This document shows, piece after piece, positions 33,190 through 46,158 of a DNA stretch of 64,000 nt; position 1 is the first letter of the stretch, and every line of letters starts with the position of its first letter. The stretch is from Helianthus annuus (Eukaryota > Streptophyta > Magnoliopsida > Asterales > Asteraceae): NCBI RefSeq assembly GCF_002127325.2, contig NC_035437.2, forward strand, positions 161,857,408-161,921,407, written 5' to 3'. The notes beneath the pieces were generated by a model. The model was not told where the DNA came from. It worked only from the letters and a program-made list of their open reading frames with translations, and searched no databases. Position numbers and translations under genes: made by a program.

Positions 33190-34312
33190 AATTACACTTT
33201 TCATCCTTTATGTTTGTAGCGGGTTGCAATGGATGACATTTAACTTCAATAATTACAGTCACAGTCCTTTATTTGCAAAACCAGTTACATGTTACGTCCT
33301 TTTGTCCTAACCTAGTTACTTTTCATGGTTAAATATAGTCATGTGTATTGCAGATGGGGGTATAATTGTCCTTTTACATATTTATTAAATAAAATAATTA
33401 ATAAAACACTTAATCACCTCATCTTTCTCTCCCTATCTGTACCCACCACCTGCAACCACTTCTTCTTCATCATCCACCAACCCTAAATCCTCCATTTCAT
33501 CATCAACCACTTCTTTCTCAACACTCTTCCCCCAATCCTCATCCGCCGAATCATCTCCACCACTTTCCACACCCCTGCAACCTAATCATCCTCAACAGAA
33601 AGCCGCCTCAACTGTTTTAACTTCTTAACCTGCTCCTTCAACAAATCAATCTTCTCTTTAGATAAATCCAAACGCTCCTCCTCAGCATCATCATACTGTA
33701 AGGACGATTTTACACTCAACCTTCGTACCAACATGTGTCGAGAGGCCAGTAAACCCTAATTCTCTTGTTAACTACATCACCGTAGGTAGGGTTTGACGCA
33801 CCAGAAGCAGGAGTTGAAGGAGAATTCCGATAACTAAGGGCGGTTTGTTAGCACTTTTGTTTTGTAGAGGCGACGGAGTTGTAGGTTTAGGGTTAGGTTT
33901 AGAGTTAGAAATAGGAGATAGTGAGTGAGGATCGGAAAATGGTGTCGATTTCAACTGTGAGGGGTTGGATCTTGATAGGCTGGATCTTGATGTTGTCTCT
34001 TTCATCAGATCTGAGTGGTTTATAGAGAAAGGGAGAGTACATGGGAGATGATGATGATATAGTTTAGGTTTATAGATTTTTATATAAGTTTTTTAATTTT
34101 GATTTTCTTTTTTTTATGTATTAAATGACTGTTTTGCCCTCATATGAGTTGCACATGACCTCACTTAATTGAAAGTTTTAACTAGGTTAGGGTTAACGGA
34201 CGTAAGATGTAACGGGTTTTAGAAATAAAAGATTATGACTATAATTATTGAAGTTAAAGGTCATCCATTGCAACACGCTACAAACATAAAGGACGAAAAG
34301 TGTAATTTACCC
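33185..34312. mobile_element. MULE-like TIR element between two (TA)n tracts
   Basis: 1,128 bp. Terminal inverted repeats of roughly 110-170 bp start GGGTAAATTACACTTTTC and include ggatgacattt/aaaggtcatcc and tttgtagcgggttgcaatgg. Flanks are TA repeats; 8 of the 9 adjacent bases agree, consistent with a 9-bp target duplication in a microsatellite. The interior is C/T-rich on the plus strand, like the MULE at 9606-10946. The 77-codon minus frame at 33772-34005 has low-complexity Ser/Pro content and no recognised domain. Confidence 0.75.
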
Positions 34313-34336
34313 GTATATATATATATATATATATAT
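34313..34336. repeat. (TA)n microsatellite
   Basis: Right border of the preceding TIR element. Confidence 0.93.
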
Positions 34337-34801
34337 GGATGGGGCAAAATAGGAACCACCTTTAGATGAGAGAACCGTAAGAACCATTATCCACCCTAGA
34401 TCTCTCATGTATTAGTGGTTGGGATTGAATTATTTAAGTTTGATTTGTCTTGTAGTGATTTTGTTGATTAAAAAAGAATAAATAATACAAGAAGAATATT
34501 TTGGAAAATTTGACTTGTGTACTATTCGTGTCGACTTGTCTAACTGACAATCAAACATCACAGACTACATCACTCCTCATCCTCATGTCAACATTAATTA
34601 CATTTATCTATTTAAAAAAAGAACTAATCATAACACATGATTTTTTATACAAAAAATTACACTACATGCATAAAAAGAAAACGTCTTCAATCTCTGATCT
34701 TGATCTTCATTTTTTGTTCGTTATTCTCGTCATTTGAACGTAAAGGCCCCAACACCTACGAAAATCAAAGAAAAACAGAGCGTTTACATTCCACAAATGT
34801 T
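34337..34801. other. Non-coding stretch, no gene
   Basis: Begins tggatggggcaaaataggaacc right after the TA tract and looks like the edge of another repeat, but no matching inverted end is in the window. Confidence 0.4.
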
Positions 34802-35245
34802 TAGAGAGCTCAGGCTGGCGAGCAGGGGCGTAAAAAAACATTTTTTATCGTATGTAATAAAAAACATTTTTTTACATTCGAAACCGTGCGCGAATTTTTT
34901 TTACATTCGAAAATGTACGAGAAACAATTTTTTCAAACGTATGTAAAAACTAAACATTTACGCGTGCCATTTTTACATACGTTTGAAAAATAGATTTACA
35001 CGTGAAGCTTAGAGGAGCTCGGACCGACGATCAGGGGCGTAAAAAACTTTTTTTTTTCGTTTGACACTGTGCGCAAAAAAAATATTTTACATTCAACAAC
35101 TTACGTAAAAACATCTTTTAAATGTACGTAAAAGCTAGTTTACGCCTTTCGTTTTTACATAAGTTTGAAAATTAGATTTACGCGTGACGTTTAGAGGAGC
35201 TCGGGTCGACGATCAGGTCCGTAAAAAACTTTTTTTACGCACATT
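34802..35245. repeat. Tandem repeat, units of about 180-207 bp
   Basis: Units start at 34802, about 35009 and about 35191 (agaggagctcggaccgacga variants), each followed by gcgtaaaaaa, tttttt runs and acgtatgtaaaaa segments. About 2.3 copies. Confidence 0.8.
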
Positions 35246-35476
35246 GTCAAGACATTTGTTTAACTGGGTTTGGTTTTCTAAAAATATTTACCGGTTTTAA
35301 AAACGTTATTGAAGTGTAAATATTATTGTGCTTTATTTTTTATCCTTTTTAGGTATATATAGAAAAAGTATATCGTACAATATGCCATAACGTACATTGC
35401 GTAGGCGATGGCAAAATCGCACATTATGATACAAAAAAATGAAAATCGCATGTTTCAATAAACCTGGAAATCGCAT
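35246..35476. repeat. Left part of a (TA)n-bordered element with gcgat motifs, split by the solo LTR
   Basis: From about 35345 the DNA carries tacattgcgtaggcgatgg and repeated aaaatcgcat, resembling 32545-32600. It resumes after the LTR at 39354-39502 with the same aaatcgcatgtt motif and ends in a (TA)n tract. Confidence 0.55.
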
Positions 35477-35796
35477 TGTAACACCCCAAAAACGGGTTTG
35501 GTAATCAAACCACGTTAATAGTAAAGACGGGTAAAACTACCGTTAGTGGTAAAAGTTAACCCGGTATATAGTGAGGTTGAAATAAATAAGCTTGATGTTA
35601 ATTAAATAGGAGAATAAATACTTTGAGTAAACAAAGTATGTAAAAAGCCCGAGTTAACGAGACTTAAAATATAACGAGTTATAACTTCCCAAACCTATTA
35701 AGTTAACTAGGACTAGTTAACCTAGTTAGTAGTATGTGGCTAAGTGATAAATGATGCGTTGTAGCTCCATTTTATCAAGATAAAAACATGAGGGAC

Positions 35797-36716
35797 TAAT
35801 GTTGTCAAGTGGGAAACTCATCTAACTACTATAATAAAAGAAACCAACTTTTGGACACGTGTCATTCATTGAAAGTATCCTCAAATTTATAATTATCTAA
35901 ATAAATAAATAATAAATTAGTAATAAATCTTATCATACTTTAATAAAATATTATTCTCAAATCTAAATTGTTAATTTAATATATTTTTAAAACAAATACC
36001 TCTCTTGTCTACTTATCTTATATAAAATATATAAATAATAAATTAATATTAAATGTTATCCTAATTTATTAAAAATATAACTTTTTTTATTATTTGGTAT
36101 ACAAAATTATGTTTACTCAGCTCGAGTAAAACGCGAGGTTTTTAAGGATATAATTTTTTTTATGATTTGGTAGATTTTTCAACCCGACTATACACGGATT
36201 TTTTAAAGATACGACGTTTTTAGTATTTAATATACAAAATAACATTTATTTAGGATATATTTTTTTTTATTATTTGGTAGATTTTTCAACCCGATTATAC
36301 ACGGGTTTTTTTAAAGATACAACGTTTTTAGTATTTAATATACAAAATTACATTTATTTAATCTGTGTAATACTCATGGTTTTTAAAGATATAACGTGAT
36401 ATATACGGGGTTTTTAAAGATGTAATTTTTTATTATTTGGTAGATTTATTCAACCCGATTATACACAGATTTTTTTAAAGATACGACGTTTTAGTATTTA
36501 GTATACAAAATTACATTTAATTTGTGTAATACACATGGTTTTTAAAGATATAACTTTTTTATTATTTGATATATAAAATTATATTTATTTAACCCGTACA
36601 ATATACAAGGTTCATAAAGATATAAGTTTTTATTATTTAATATATAAAATTACATTTATTCAACCCGTGTAATACACAAGTTTTTATTATTTAATGTTGT
36701 CAAGTGGGAAACTCAT
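35797..36716. repeat. 25-bp direct repeats flanking the nested Helitron
   Basis: Identical 25-mers at 35797-35821 and 36692-36716 (beginning taatgttgtcaagtggg). Helitrons do not normally make target duplications, so the second copy needs another explanation. Confidence 0.88.
35822..36691 (+). mobile_element. Small non-autonomous Helitron inside the solo LTR
   Basis: Starts with a Helitron-type end containing ACTACTATAATAAAAG and ggacacgtgtcattcattg, the same 5' sequence as the minus-strand copy at 53124-53915. The interior is made of diverged tandem units (aaagatataac..., cccgattatacacggg). Near the right end, acccgtgtaatacaca is a degenerate terminal hairpin; a CTAG end is not preserved. 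The exact ends are uncertain by a few bases. Confidence 0.68.
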
Positions 36717-36762
36717 ATTCATTAAAACAAACAATAACACACAACACACACACTAAGAGTGT

Positions 36763-36786
36763 GTGTGTGTGTGTGTGTGTGCGTGT
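36763..36786. repeat. (GT)n microsatellite
   Basis: GT alternation inside the solo LTR. Confidence 0.9.
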
Positions 36787-39502
36787 AATCGCCCAGGAGC
36801 AAGAAGAAAAAGGGTGTAAACCTAGTTAATCAAGATTCAACAAATTGAAAGGCAATTTAGAGCCAAATCGTATGGATTAACACAAATTCGTGATCACCAA
36901 GCTTAGGGGATCATAAGGTATGTTAAATTTTTATGTTTAGTGAAGTTGAGATTCTTGATGAACTTATGATAAACGAAATTATTGCTTGCATGTTTGATGT
37001 AAGAGTGAAATTAGGATAAATCCATGTCTAGGAACAAACCCTAGTAAGGATTTGATGAATTAATGATGAAAAATTGTGAAATAGAATATTACCCATTTAT
37101 ATGCTAAGTGGGTTTTTATGTCATTGTGACGAACACTTATATTAGGGTGTTAAATTTATGAATATTGATGTTATGATATAAGTTCTAGATGTAGTTCATG
37201 AACACTAGACATAGAGGCTTGATTTTTTATGTAAATCTTGGTAAAAATAACTAGTTATGAACTAGTAAGTAAATATGTAAAATTATGCATCTTAGGTGTT
37301 TGTTAAAATGCCTAAATGAGAACTAAAGTGTTGAAATTTAGAGTGAAAACGCGTATTTGAATGATATGGCAATTATGCGTAACATGAAGTGATAAGGGCT
37401 CTAAACATCATGTTGATTTAGACTCAATTGTGTAAACCATGTGATTGAAAGTAGTTAACTTTAATAAGCTAAGTTAACTAATGATGAAGTCGAATAGTAG
37501 TTTCGATATAGAAAATAAGTAAGGTGGAATAGTCGTGATTGTTAACGACTAATTTAACCGCCTTGTAAATCTTGACGATAGTTTGACGCTTAACGAGCTA
37601 GGTGGAGGCTTGGGAAAGAAGCGGTCAAACGAATCAAGCACGAGAAGAAAAGCGTATTCGGGATGCGAGGTAAGTGAAACTTACACACTTATGTATAATA
37701 CTTGTTTATTTTATACGTTATAAATGCGATAACGATAACGTCAGAAATACGGATTTCCGTTAAGAATGTCTTGTAGTGTAATCTAATAATGAGGAAAAGG
37801 GTAAAAATGGAAATTAGTCAAGTGTTGACTAATGTAAATCGAAGTTAAAAGGATACCCATGGCGTAAGCCAAAATGGGTTGAATTTGTGAGAAAAGGATT
37901 TAAGAGAAAAAGGATTTGGTAATAAAATCCGGGATGGGATGGATGTATGAATTGGAAATCAAAAACCATGTTTTTGATTAAATATGTAACGTTCGGCATA
38001 TAGGCCAAACGGGCCGAATGGTGGTGATAACACCATTTGACAATATCGACTAATGTGGTTGTCAAGTCTTATGTTAACAGGAGCGATTAGCAAATCGGAT
38101 AATTGCGTCGCCATAGATTGTGTGATAATTAAAGCGAGGTATAAATCGGGTCTATTTGTTGACCCGGGCCAGGTACGCTTATATGACTTTATAGTTAAAA
38201 GTGCAAGTAAGGTCGAATATTTAGTGAAGTCTTTCATCGCAAAAATGAAGGATTAAAAATGATCATAAAGCCCTTGATGGGTAAACCGGGTAAAACAACC
38301 TTTAGAGGTTGTTTAGAAATTATTATTATGATTTTATAATCCTTAGATGCGTATAAAATTTGAATGCATAAACTTTCAAGGGTTGAATGCCCTTAATGTG
38401 TCTTGCCGTAAAACAACACATTTGAGAGGTAAAAACTCGGAACAAATAGTCTATTACTTTAAATCCACCGCAATCATAGTTGTGGTGGAAGACCAACCAA
38501 TATGAATGGTTGAAATTATGAGGCATACGAGAAATGGGTGTGATTTAGGCTTAAAAGGACATAAATACCCTTAATGGGTTAAAGTAAGATTATAAGTAAA
38601 ATGGGTAAATAATGCGTAGGAACCCGTGACTGGAACCTTATATGATAGACAATGTTGGAGATAAAGGGTTCGTGAAAAATGAGGGTCGAACAAACATGTT
38701 TGTTTGATAAACACATAGACGGGTCAAAATTTAGTAAAAAGATAATAAGTCGAAGACTTAAAAGTCTCAAATTTATTTAATCCGGATGTCGGATTTTAAC
38801 TCCACATGATGGAGAATTAAATTACGATCACGTAGGAAAAAGAATCGTGTAAATCGGATCAATAACGAAAGGGTTATGCTTGTTTACGTAAAATCAAGCT
38901 TGGCTGGGAATATGCAGCAACTGATGCAAACATTCTGTCAAAATGAGGCCGTGGCGTCGCGCCATGGCCAGAAGGGTTTGCCGTCGCGCGCGGCAACGGA
39001 CTAAATTCTTGAAATTCTTGTTTATTTTGATTATTTGACCCAATTACCTTGTTGTACTTGTTATTTAACTATCAAAACTGACTTCTAAGCTGGTTTTGAT
39101 CATAGGTGAATGTCGAGAGTCCCGGGTGAAGATCAAGCGACGAGCAAGAACCAAACACACGTTAAATGAAGCTTCTGCGTCAAATCTTGATTTGTTTAGT
39201 TATAAGTGAATTATGTAAACACTTATAAATATGTTTTTGAAATGTTGTAAACATATGGGAATGTTAATATAACAAGTTTTTGTAAAGTCACATTTTAGCA
39301 TTAAAATGTGTATTTCATTTATAAAATCTTGATTAATTGACACGGTCGTTACACGCATGTGCATAAAGAAAAAAGGAAATCGCATGTTCAAAAATAGCCT
39401 AAAATCACATGTACAAGATTTTTTTGAAATCCTATGTGATAAAGGAAAAAGGAAATCGCATGTTATAAACCCAATTCACATGTTGATAATGCATCGCGTG
39501 CG

Positions 39503-39564
<62 letters not shown>
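39503..39564. repeat. (TA)n microsatellite, about 60 bp
   Basis: Right border of the gcgat-motif element. The long Tyr-Ile ORF here is a repeat artefact. Confidence 0.95.
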
Positions 39565-39567
<3 letters not shown>

Positions 39568-40520
39568 AAAAAACAAAATTTGTGGGCCCCAAGATAATGG
39601 GCCATATGCGGTCATACATACCGAACAAGATTGCCACTAACGAACGAGGTGAGGTGGCATTCATGGTTAGGTTTTTTCTTATTTTATTTAAGGTGGGGCA
39701 AGGCTGTACAAATAACTCATGCATTGATGTTTACTTGAGAAAAAGCTCACTCGATATTGAATCGGTTGTAAAGGAGTTTAGCCGAACTAGATTTGGTTTG
39801 TAAACGAACTAAGTCGCACTTGATTTTGTTTGTGAACGAGATAAGCTCATGCTCGAGTTAGCCCTAGCTCAACTTGATTCGGCTCATTAGCTAATATAAC
39901 CAATCTAAATGTAGTACTTAATTATGTATCTATTGGTATAACACCAACCTTCCTTTAGAAGAGTTAGCAAACAAAAAAAAAACATTTTAGAAGAAACTAG
40001 AGGACTTGGGTTAAAACTATATGCTATCCAACATCACCCATTTGTAAAATCATAAATTTTAATTTATCCCTATAAAAGTTAGTCGCACATGGCTCTACAA
40101 GAGTTAAAAGGGTGCCTTCTCTCTCTACAAGTAAGAAATCTGCGTAAGAAGCCCATTTGAAATTAGACTAAACACAAGTAAGAAATCATATTGAACCAAG
40201 TTGAGGTGACTCGGTTTAAAACCATGTCAAATTTGAGCTCGATATTCAGCTCAGTTTATAAATCCGATAATTCGAGTCAACGTGAGTTGACTTGATTTGT
40301 AACCTGTGTTGGAACTTTAATGTTGTGGGAAATTGTGCGTGTCCCACATTGGTGGAGAAATAAATCTTTTGTTGATTTATAATTAAAATTCTTTACAAAA
40401 ATGTATTCCTGTGTTACAAGTCACACCCATTGGTAGCCTTTCGGGTGTGAAACACCGGACGTGCACGCGCGTCCGGGACAAGGGCGATGGGCATAATGTT
40501 GTGTTTTGATGGCCCACTCT
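39565..40520. other. Non-coding, possible old LTR remnant
   Basis: No gene. From about 40312, tgttggaactttaatgttg followed by gtgtcccacattgg looks like the start of another LTR into which the next element inserted; the sequence resumes after 49124. No matching end identified. Confidence 0.4.
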
Positions 40521-43472
40521 TGTAACACCCTAACACGCTTTAACTGAAAAGACGCAGCGGAAATTCGTACTATAAAATTTCTTTCGATAAAAACGTTTTT
40601 GACCTACTTGCAAGTTCATTATAAAATACCTTCTTACAATATAAGTATCTTTTGTACATATTTACTAAATAAAAGCTTAACTTATAACTATCATTTTACA
40701 TAATCAAGCATTCCCGTACAATCTAACTTGTGACTCATCTTCGATCTCCACTCCTCAACGATCCTCGGTGACTTGTATGACCTACACTTACCATACAATT
40801 TCAAGCATTAGTACACAATGTGAACGTAACAAGATTCATACACTTTTACTTTCTATTCCGTTATTCTTTTACACTTAGACATTTCTGTCTGAGTATTCAC
40901 TCTCCGGAAAGACTTCAACATTGTTCCTGCATTATTTTTCATTCTCAAGGTACACTATTATTTGCATCAATGCACAATCATATTGAAATCATATGAGCAT
41001 ACATACTTACCTTCTGGCATATGGTTATACATGCATACTAGCATCCGCATATGTACGTTCACACCTACACGCGTATGCACCTTCGCTCTTAAATACATAA
41101 TACTTACACTCATGTATGTCTACCCACATACGCTCCTATACCGTTACCTACATACATACCTACCTACGTACATATCTACATACTTACACCCATACTTAAA
41201 ACGAAACATACATATACACGTACATACATTCACTAGTGAAATCTATTCATAAATACATACATACATACATACATACCCACGTACTTAATTCATTACCCCG
41301 CAAACTCGCTTACATACCCCGATCTCATTCGCACATCTTAAACACTTTCATAATATCTATCGGGTATGTTTCGGTTCTTAAAAATGAGGTTCATACTCAT
41401 CCGTAACTTACCAAGCCATTTGGTAGGGTTAAGGAACATTATAAAAACTTAACAAGGCTTGGAATGGTTCCACGGGGTCCGAATTCGAAGGAAAAACAAT
41501 GAAATCCACAAACTTTACATTTGCACCTGACCTCCACCGTAAGCTACGGTGACCACCGTAGCTTATGGTGGCCCCCAAAAGTCATACGGCAGCCTTATAC
41601 TGCCTTACGGCAGAAATAAAGCCCCAGCTCCCACCGTAGCTTACGGTGGGCACCGTAAGCTACGGTGACGCCCAGATCAGCCTTCCATTTCAAAACTAAA
41701 ATTTGCATAACTTGCTCGTTTTGCATCTGTTTCACTTGAAACTTGTTCCTAAACATCCGTAACACAATTCCTTACATATTAGACTAAGAATCCTTCCCCG
41801 GGTCCTTAATCATTACCCGTATTATTACCGATACCTTACTTATTCTTATTTACTCGACCCGTTTGGTCCCACAAACTACCTTCGACTATCTATATCAATA
41901 CTTATCTTAGTACTTTCAATCATTTCATACCGTACATAGCTTCTCCTCATTTACAAACAAGAAAGTCCTTATGTATACTAAGAAGTGAGTCGAAAGTCAC
42001 TTACCTTGTGCATCCGTGTTCATAACCGCTTCCTTGCCTCATCTTTGACCCGTTAACCTTCCATGCTTGGTCCATGCTAGTGTGGTTCCTATTCTTTCAT
42101 GCCGTCATGCCATAATAATGTTAGTATTCATACTCATTCATATTAACATACATTTTTCCAACTCTTATCTACATTGACTTTCACTAACACGCATACGACA
42201 TGATTTGTCAACCACTTAGATCATATTAATGACATCATATTAATTTCATACATAATGTTGTATAACACATACAACTACATGATTACCTAGTCACATACAC
42301 AATATACACAACCAATTTACACATACTTATGCTTTCATAACTCTACATTCGACAACCGCATTGTTCAACATTCACACAATCAAATTATCATCTTACATAT
42401 GTACACGACATAACTCCAACATTATCACTTATCAATAAACTACGCATCTCACATTCGTACACATTTGCTCTTAATCACCATAAATCAAGCGCATAAAGTA
42501 CATGGCGAGCATCACATCATTGGAGCATAAGGTACAAGTTCCTAATGCATAATTTTACCAAACCATACACTCAAATCCGAATTCTCATAATGACTCCACC
42601 TTAAGCATACTTAACTTATTATTTTGCTAACGGCTACACCATAAGCACCTTCTATACATAATTACCCACAACCTTCATACAATTTCACAATTTTGCTCTC
42701 TTAGGCATTTCATCGAACACTTGGCGGGTGTACTACTAACAAAACATTATGTACAAGCTTTTAAAGCGTGATTCCTACTAATTCTTCACATAACTTATTA
42801 ACAATCAATCAAGTTCATAACAATATTTCATCCTAACTAGGAACATATGATTGTGACATCAATTAGTCATAACAAGATCATCAACAACAACCAATTAACA
42901 AGTAGAAACCTCAAAATTTCTAGTCATTCCTTGACATGCAAGTGGGTTTTGCTTAAATCCATGTTCATATTCAAAATTCAACATATCTTGATGTCTACAC
43001 AACTATGGCAACCATCATTCATACTAGATTCATCATTACATTCACGAATTATACTAAACCCACTAAATCAAACATCACCAAATTGCAAAATTCGACTTAC
43101 TTGATGTAGGAAATACTTAGGTGGATCATTAGTCCATGTTCCTTCTTGAATTTGATCTACAATTAACCCCTTAATTTGGTGATCTTCATGATTAGGGTTT
43201 ATGAACCTTCAAGGAGTTCCTGGCTCCTTCTCGAACACACGTACGTGTGTGTGTATGTGTGTTTATTTTACATATATTAACTCAACTTTCTTATTAACCC
43301 ACCTTTAGTCCCTTGTGTTAGCCACTAAAGCATAAATGGGTACAACTTTAGTCATTTAGTACTTCTAACCACACACACACTTAACTAGGTTAAATAACCT
43401 AGTTATTCATTTCGTGCTAAGTCATATAAGAACACATGGCAATTATAAACATTCGGGTTTTGGGATGTTACA
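40521..43472 (-). repeat. 3' LTR of the LARD-like element
   Basis: 2,952 bp, direct copy of 46159-49119. Contains a catacata-rich stretch near 41130-41280 and a hairpin cluster at 41533-41668. Confidence 0.93.
41533..41668. repeat. Cluster of five hairpins in the LTR
   Basis: CACCGTAAGCTACGGTG, CCACCGTAGCTTATGGTGG, CTGCCTTACGGCAG, CCCACCGTAGCTTACGGTGGG in part, and CACCGTAAGCTACGGTG again: 5-9-bp stems with 3-4-nt loops within 136 bp. Repeated in the other LTR at 47183-47318. Confidence 0.88.
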
Positions 43473-46143
43473 AATCTACCCTCCTTAAAGAAGGTTTCGT
43501 CCCCGAAACCTTTCTCGTTCCTTCTCTTACCTTTCTAATGTACTCATTTAATAGGCACATTACAACATAATTCATTCGGGGTCCTTGCAAAAGTCTTAAC
43601 CATGAATAATTATGATCGTACGCATTGTGACCTTCTTAGATTAGTAATTTACTTTCATAATCACACGAGAGTCAGGGTCTGATCCAGAGCTCTTATTAGT
43701 GTCTTTCATTTTATATTGCCAATTTCTAGTACATACTATCACTAACATTTCATTCGGTGAACCTTTTTCCAAATGTATACAATTATTACTTGTATAGACC
43801 TAAGGTCACAACTCGTTTCTAGCTTCCTACTTAACCATATTACATTCATACATTTACTAACCGGGATAATTCGATTCATTTCATACTACTCATACATCAT
43901 ATGTTATCTTTCATTTTGTTCAAATGAACATGACCAACAAGTCAAGCATCAAGGTTAGTATTTCTTAACGATACTTGTCGTTTCTACTCTTGAGAGTGCA
44001 TCCAAAGACCTAGTCGTGCTATTCATACATTGTTGACTTTCAGAAAGTCAACCATCTTACCTACATACTTTCGTCATATGATCATATACTCATCTAAACC
44101 TAGTCGGCCGTACCAATGATACCATTTTCGTTTCATAATCATGGTGAAAGACACACATATACATAAGTACGTGATCAACTAATTACATATATGCACATGT
44201 ATCGTCAATTCACTCATACTAACATATACAAAATATTATAGTTGACAATCATGTTCAAAAACTAGAAATTTGACATAATCTCAACACCATTCTTTACTAA
44301 TAAGTCCATATTTCTCATACTTTAGCTTCAACTTACCTCATTTGTCCTACATTACTATTCTTCTCAATTCATGCATCACTAAAGTTGCCTACACAAGCGC
44401 ATGATACAGGTTCTTCATACGAGAGTTTAACCCATACCCGAAAGTTTCGCTCATAACTTATAAAACGTAATTCTCAATGACATGGTTCTCTCCTTATGTT
44501 AACTATAAGGAATCAACCATTCCATACTATACCATACTCCTTTCACCATTCAATTGCTGGGCGATTTCAATTTATTATTTCATACTTATCCGTCATAAAT
44601 TAAACACTTTACTTACCTCGATTCCATTCCATACTTTAACGATCCGTAATTCAGATCTGTCCACATTCTTCACGAGTACTAGCCGTACCAGGCTAGATTC
44701 CATTCATCCATGTAATGTGCCTCCACTCGTACGCATCCTTCCACCAATTCTGTTAGTTTCATCACATCAAAGATTCTAACATTATCATTAAGAAATTTAA
44801 CAGTTAGTATATTTCATTTCTCACACGAAACTTTTTCATTCTAGTTACTTATTTCGCCAACCTTCATAATTTGATCTTTCAAGGTCAACTAACATTTTTT
44901 ATTTATCGTATATGCATCGAGGTACATGTTCGTACTTCTTTCCATTCATGTTTACTTACAAAATCATTCATTACGTTATTTCGGTGCTCATGACCAAGCT
45001 TACCCTTCTCATTCATACTTAAATCATTGTCCGGGTCGTAGCCCGCCCTAAATTATGACTCCTACGAATCGATTACTAACACATTTAACACATAACAGAT
45101 TTAAAACTTCTTTCTTTCATTTTAAAACTTAAGTTTGTGTGTGTTCATTACGATCATTCTTTTGTTCGTTTACTTTGCATTTACTAATAGAACTCGTTTG
45201 ACATAACTATGGTCAATTATTGACACAATTCTAATGTGGTTAAATTTTATATTTTATATATTTTAAATCCGTCTTGCGGATTCGAATGTAACATCCATAC
45301 CTTTTACTGCTTCTATATTTTGAATCCGTCTAGCGGTTTCTAACCTACCATTCATACACTTTCTTCCTTCTACAATTTGAATCCGTCTCGCAGATTCAAG
45401 CATATCATTCCTACATTTCATTCCTTGAATCTGTCTTGCGGATTCACACATTCCATTCATATCTTTCATTTCTTAAACGTGTTGAATCCGTCCCGCGGAT
45501 TCATACAGGTCATTCATACTTCATTCCTTTCGTGTTTCGAATCCGTCTCGCGGATTCTAATACATCATTCATACTTTCATTTCTGAAAGTCTTACATTTC
45601 TCTTCACCCCCACGTCTACCTACAACCTAATTCTAACGGACATACCTGTAACAATTACCACGGTCTCACGATCGTCATACGTTTCTTGTGTACTGGCCAG
45701 GTACACAATCCACATACTAATTTCGTGTCTTCGCGTAATCGCCACCTTATGTCCGCAGAATTAAGTTTCGGCACGTGTAACATTTCCAAAACTTCCTTAC
45801 CATATTATTATTATATTTCATTTAAAATTTTCTTTCTCTTGCTTAATTATACCATTTCATGCTCCCATAAGCTAAATCTACGTACCTCGCTCAATATGTC
45901 ATATTACATACCTTGGTGCCGGCGCTAGACCGCATTTACAAATCATCCCTTCCAAGCAGTCATGCTGACCTTACACATAACATACTGTTAGTTATCTTCA
46001 AATACATACTTAAACACATACTTACCTTGGTTTCTATCCTTAGATCTTGATCGAGTCTTAGATTGTACGGGTCCTTAGTCACGAGAGCACACCGGTTTGA
46101 GTTCAAGTATTTACCTCCTTCTACTTGATTCTCTCAAACCAGG
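43473..46143 (-). other. Internal domain of the LARD-like element, non-coding
   Basis: No ORF with retrotransposon protein content in any frame; short ORFs are low-information. Contains the hairpin array at 45265-45558. Confidence 0.8.
45265..45558. repeat. Array of six GAATCCG hairpins
   Basis: Six copies of GAATCCGTCTCGCGGATTC (7-bp stem, 5-nt loop), spaced about 50-60 bp, starting near 45266, 45322, 45378, 45426, 45484 and 45539. Some have one stem mismatch or a G-T pair. The array lies about 590-880 nt downstream of the PBS in the transcript direction. Confidence 0.9.
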
Positions 46144-46155
46144 GCTCTGATACCA
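46144..46155 (-). other. Primer binding site for initiator tRNA-Met
   Basis: Minus strand TGGTATCAGAGC, three bases from the LTR end. Confidence 0.93.
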
Positions 46156-46158
46156 ACT

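Larger units (their letters stand above)
35477..39353 (+). mobile_element. Probable solo LTR, 3.9 kb, perfect 5-bp TSD (CGCAT)
   Basis: Starts TGTAACACCCC and ends GGTCGTTACA; CGCAT precedes it at 35472-35476 and follows at 39354-39358. No internal domain, PBS or ORF is seen, so it is most simply a solo LTR enlarged by a nested Helitron (35822-36691). The start resembles the minus-strand LTR start of the 40521-49119 element (TGTAACATCCC). GC-rich hairpin sequences lie near 38948-38998. Confidence 0.78.

Noticed and set aside
40962..41252. 96-codon ORF, also at 46600-46890
   Set aside because: Made of CATA-type simple repeats inside the LTRs; conserved only because the LTRs are identical.
45263..45630. 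ORFs of 64-69 codons on both strands with repeated SARRIQ-like motifs
   Set aside because: They are translations of the GAATCCG hairpin array.
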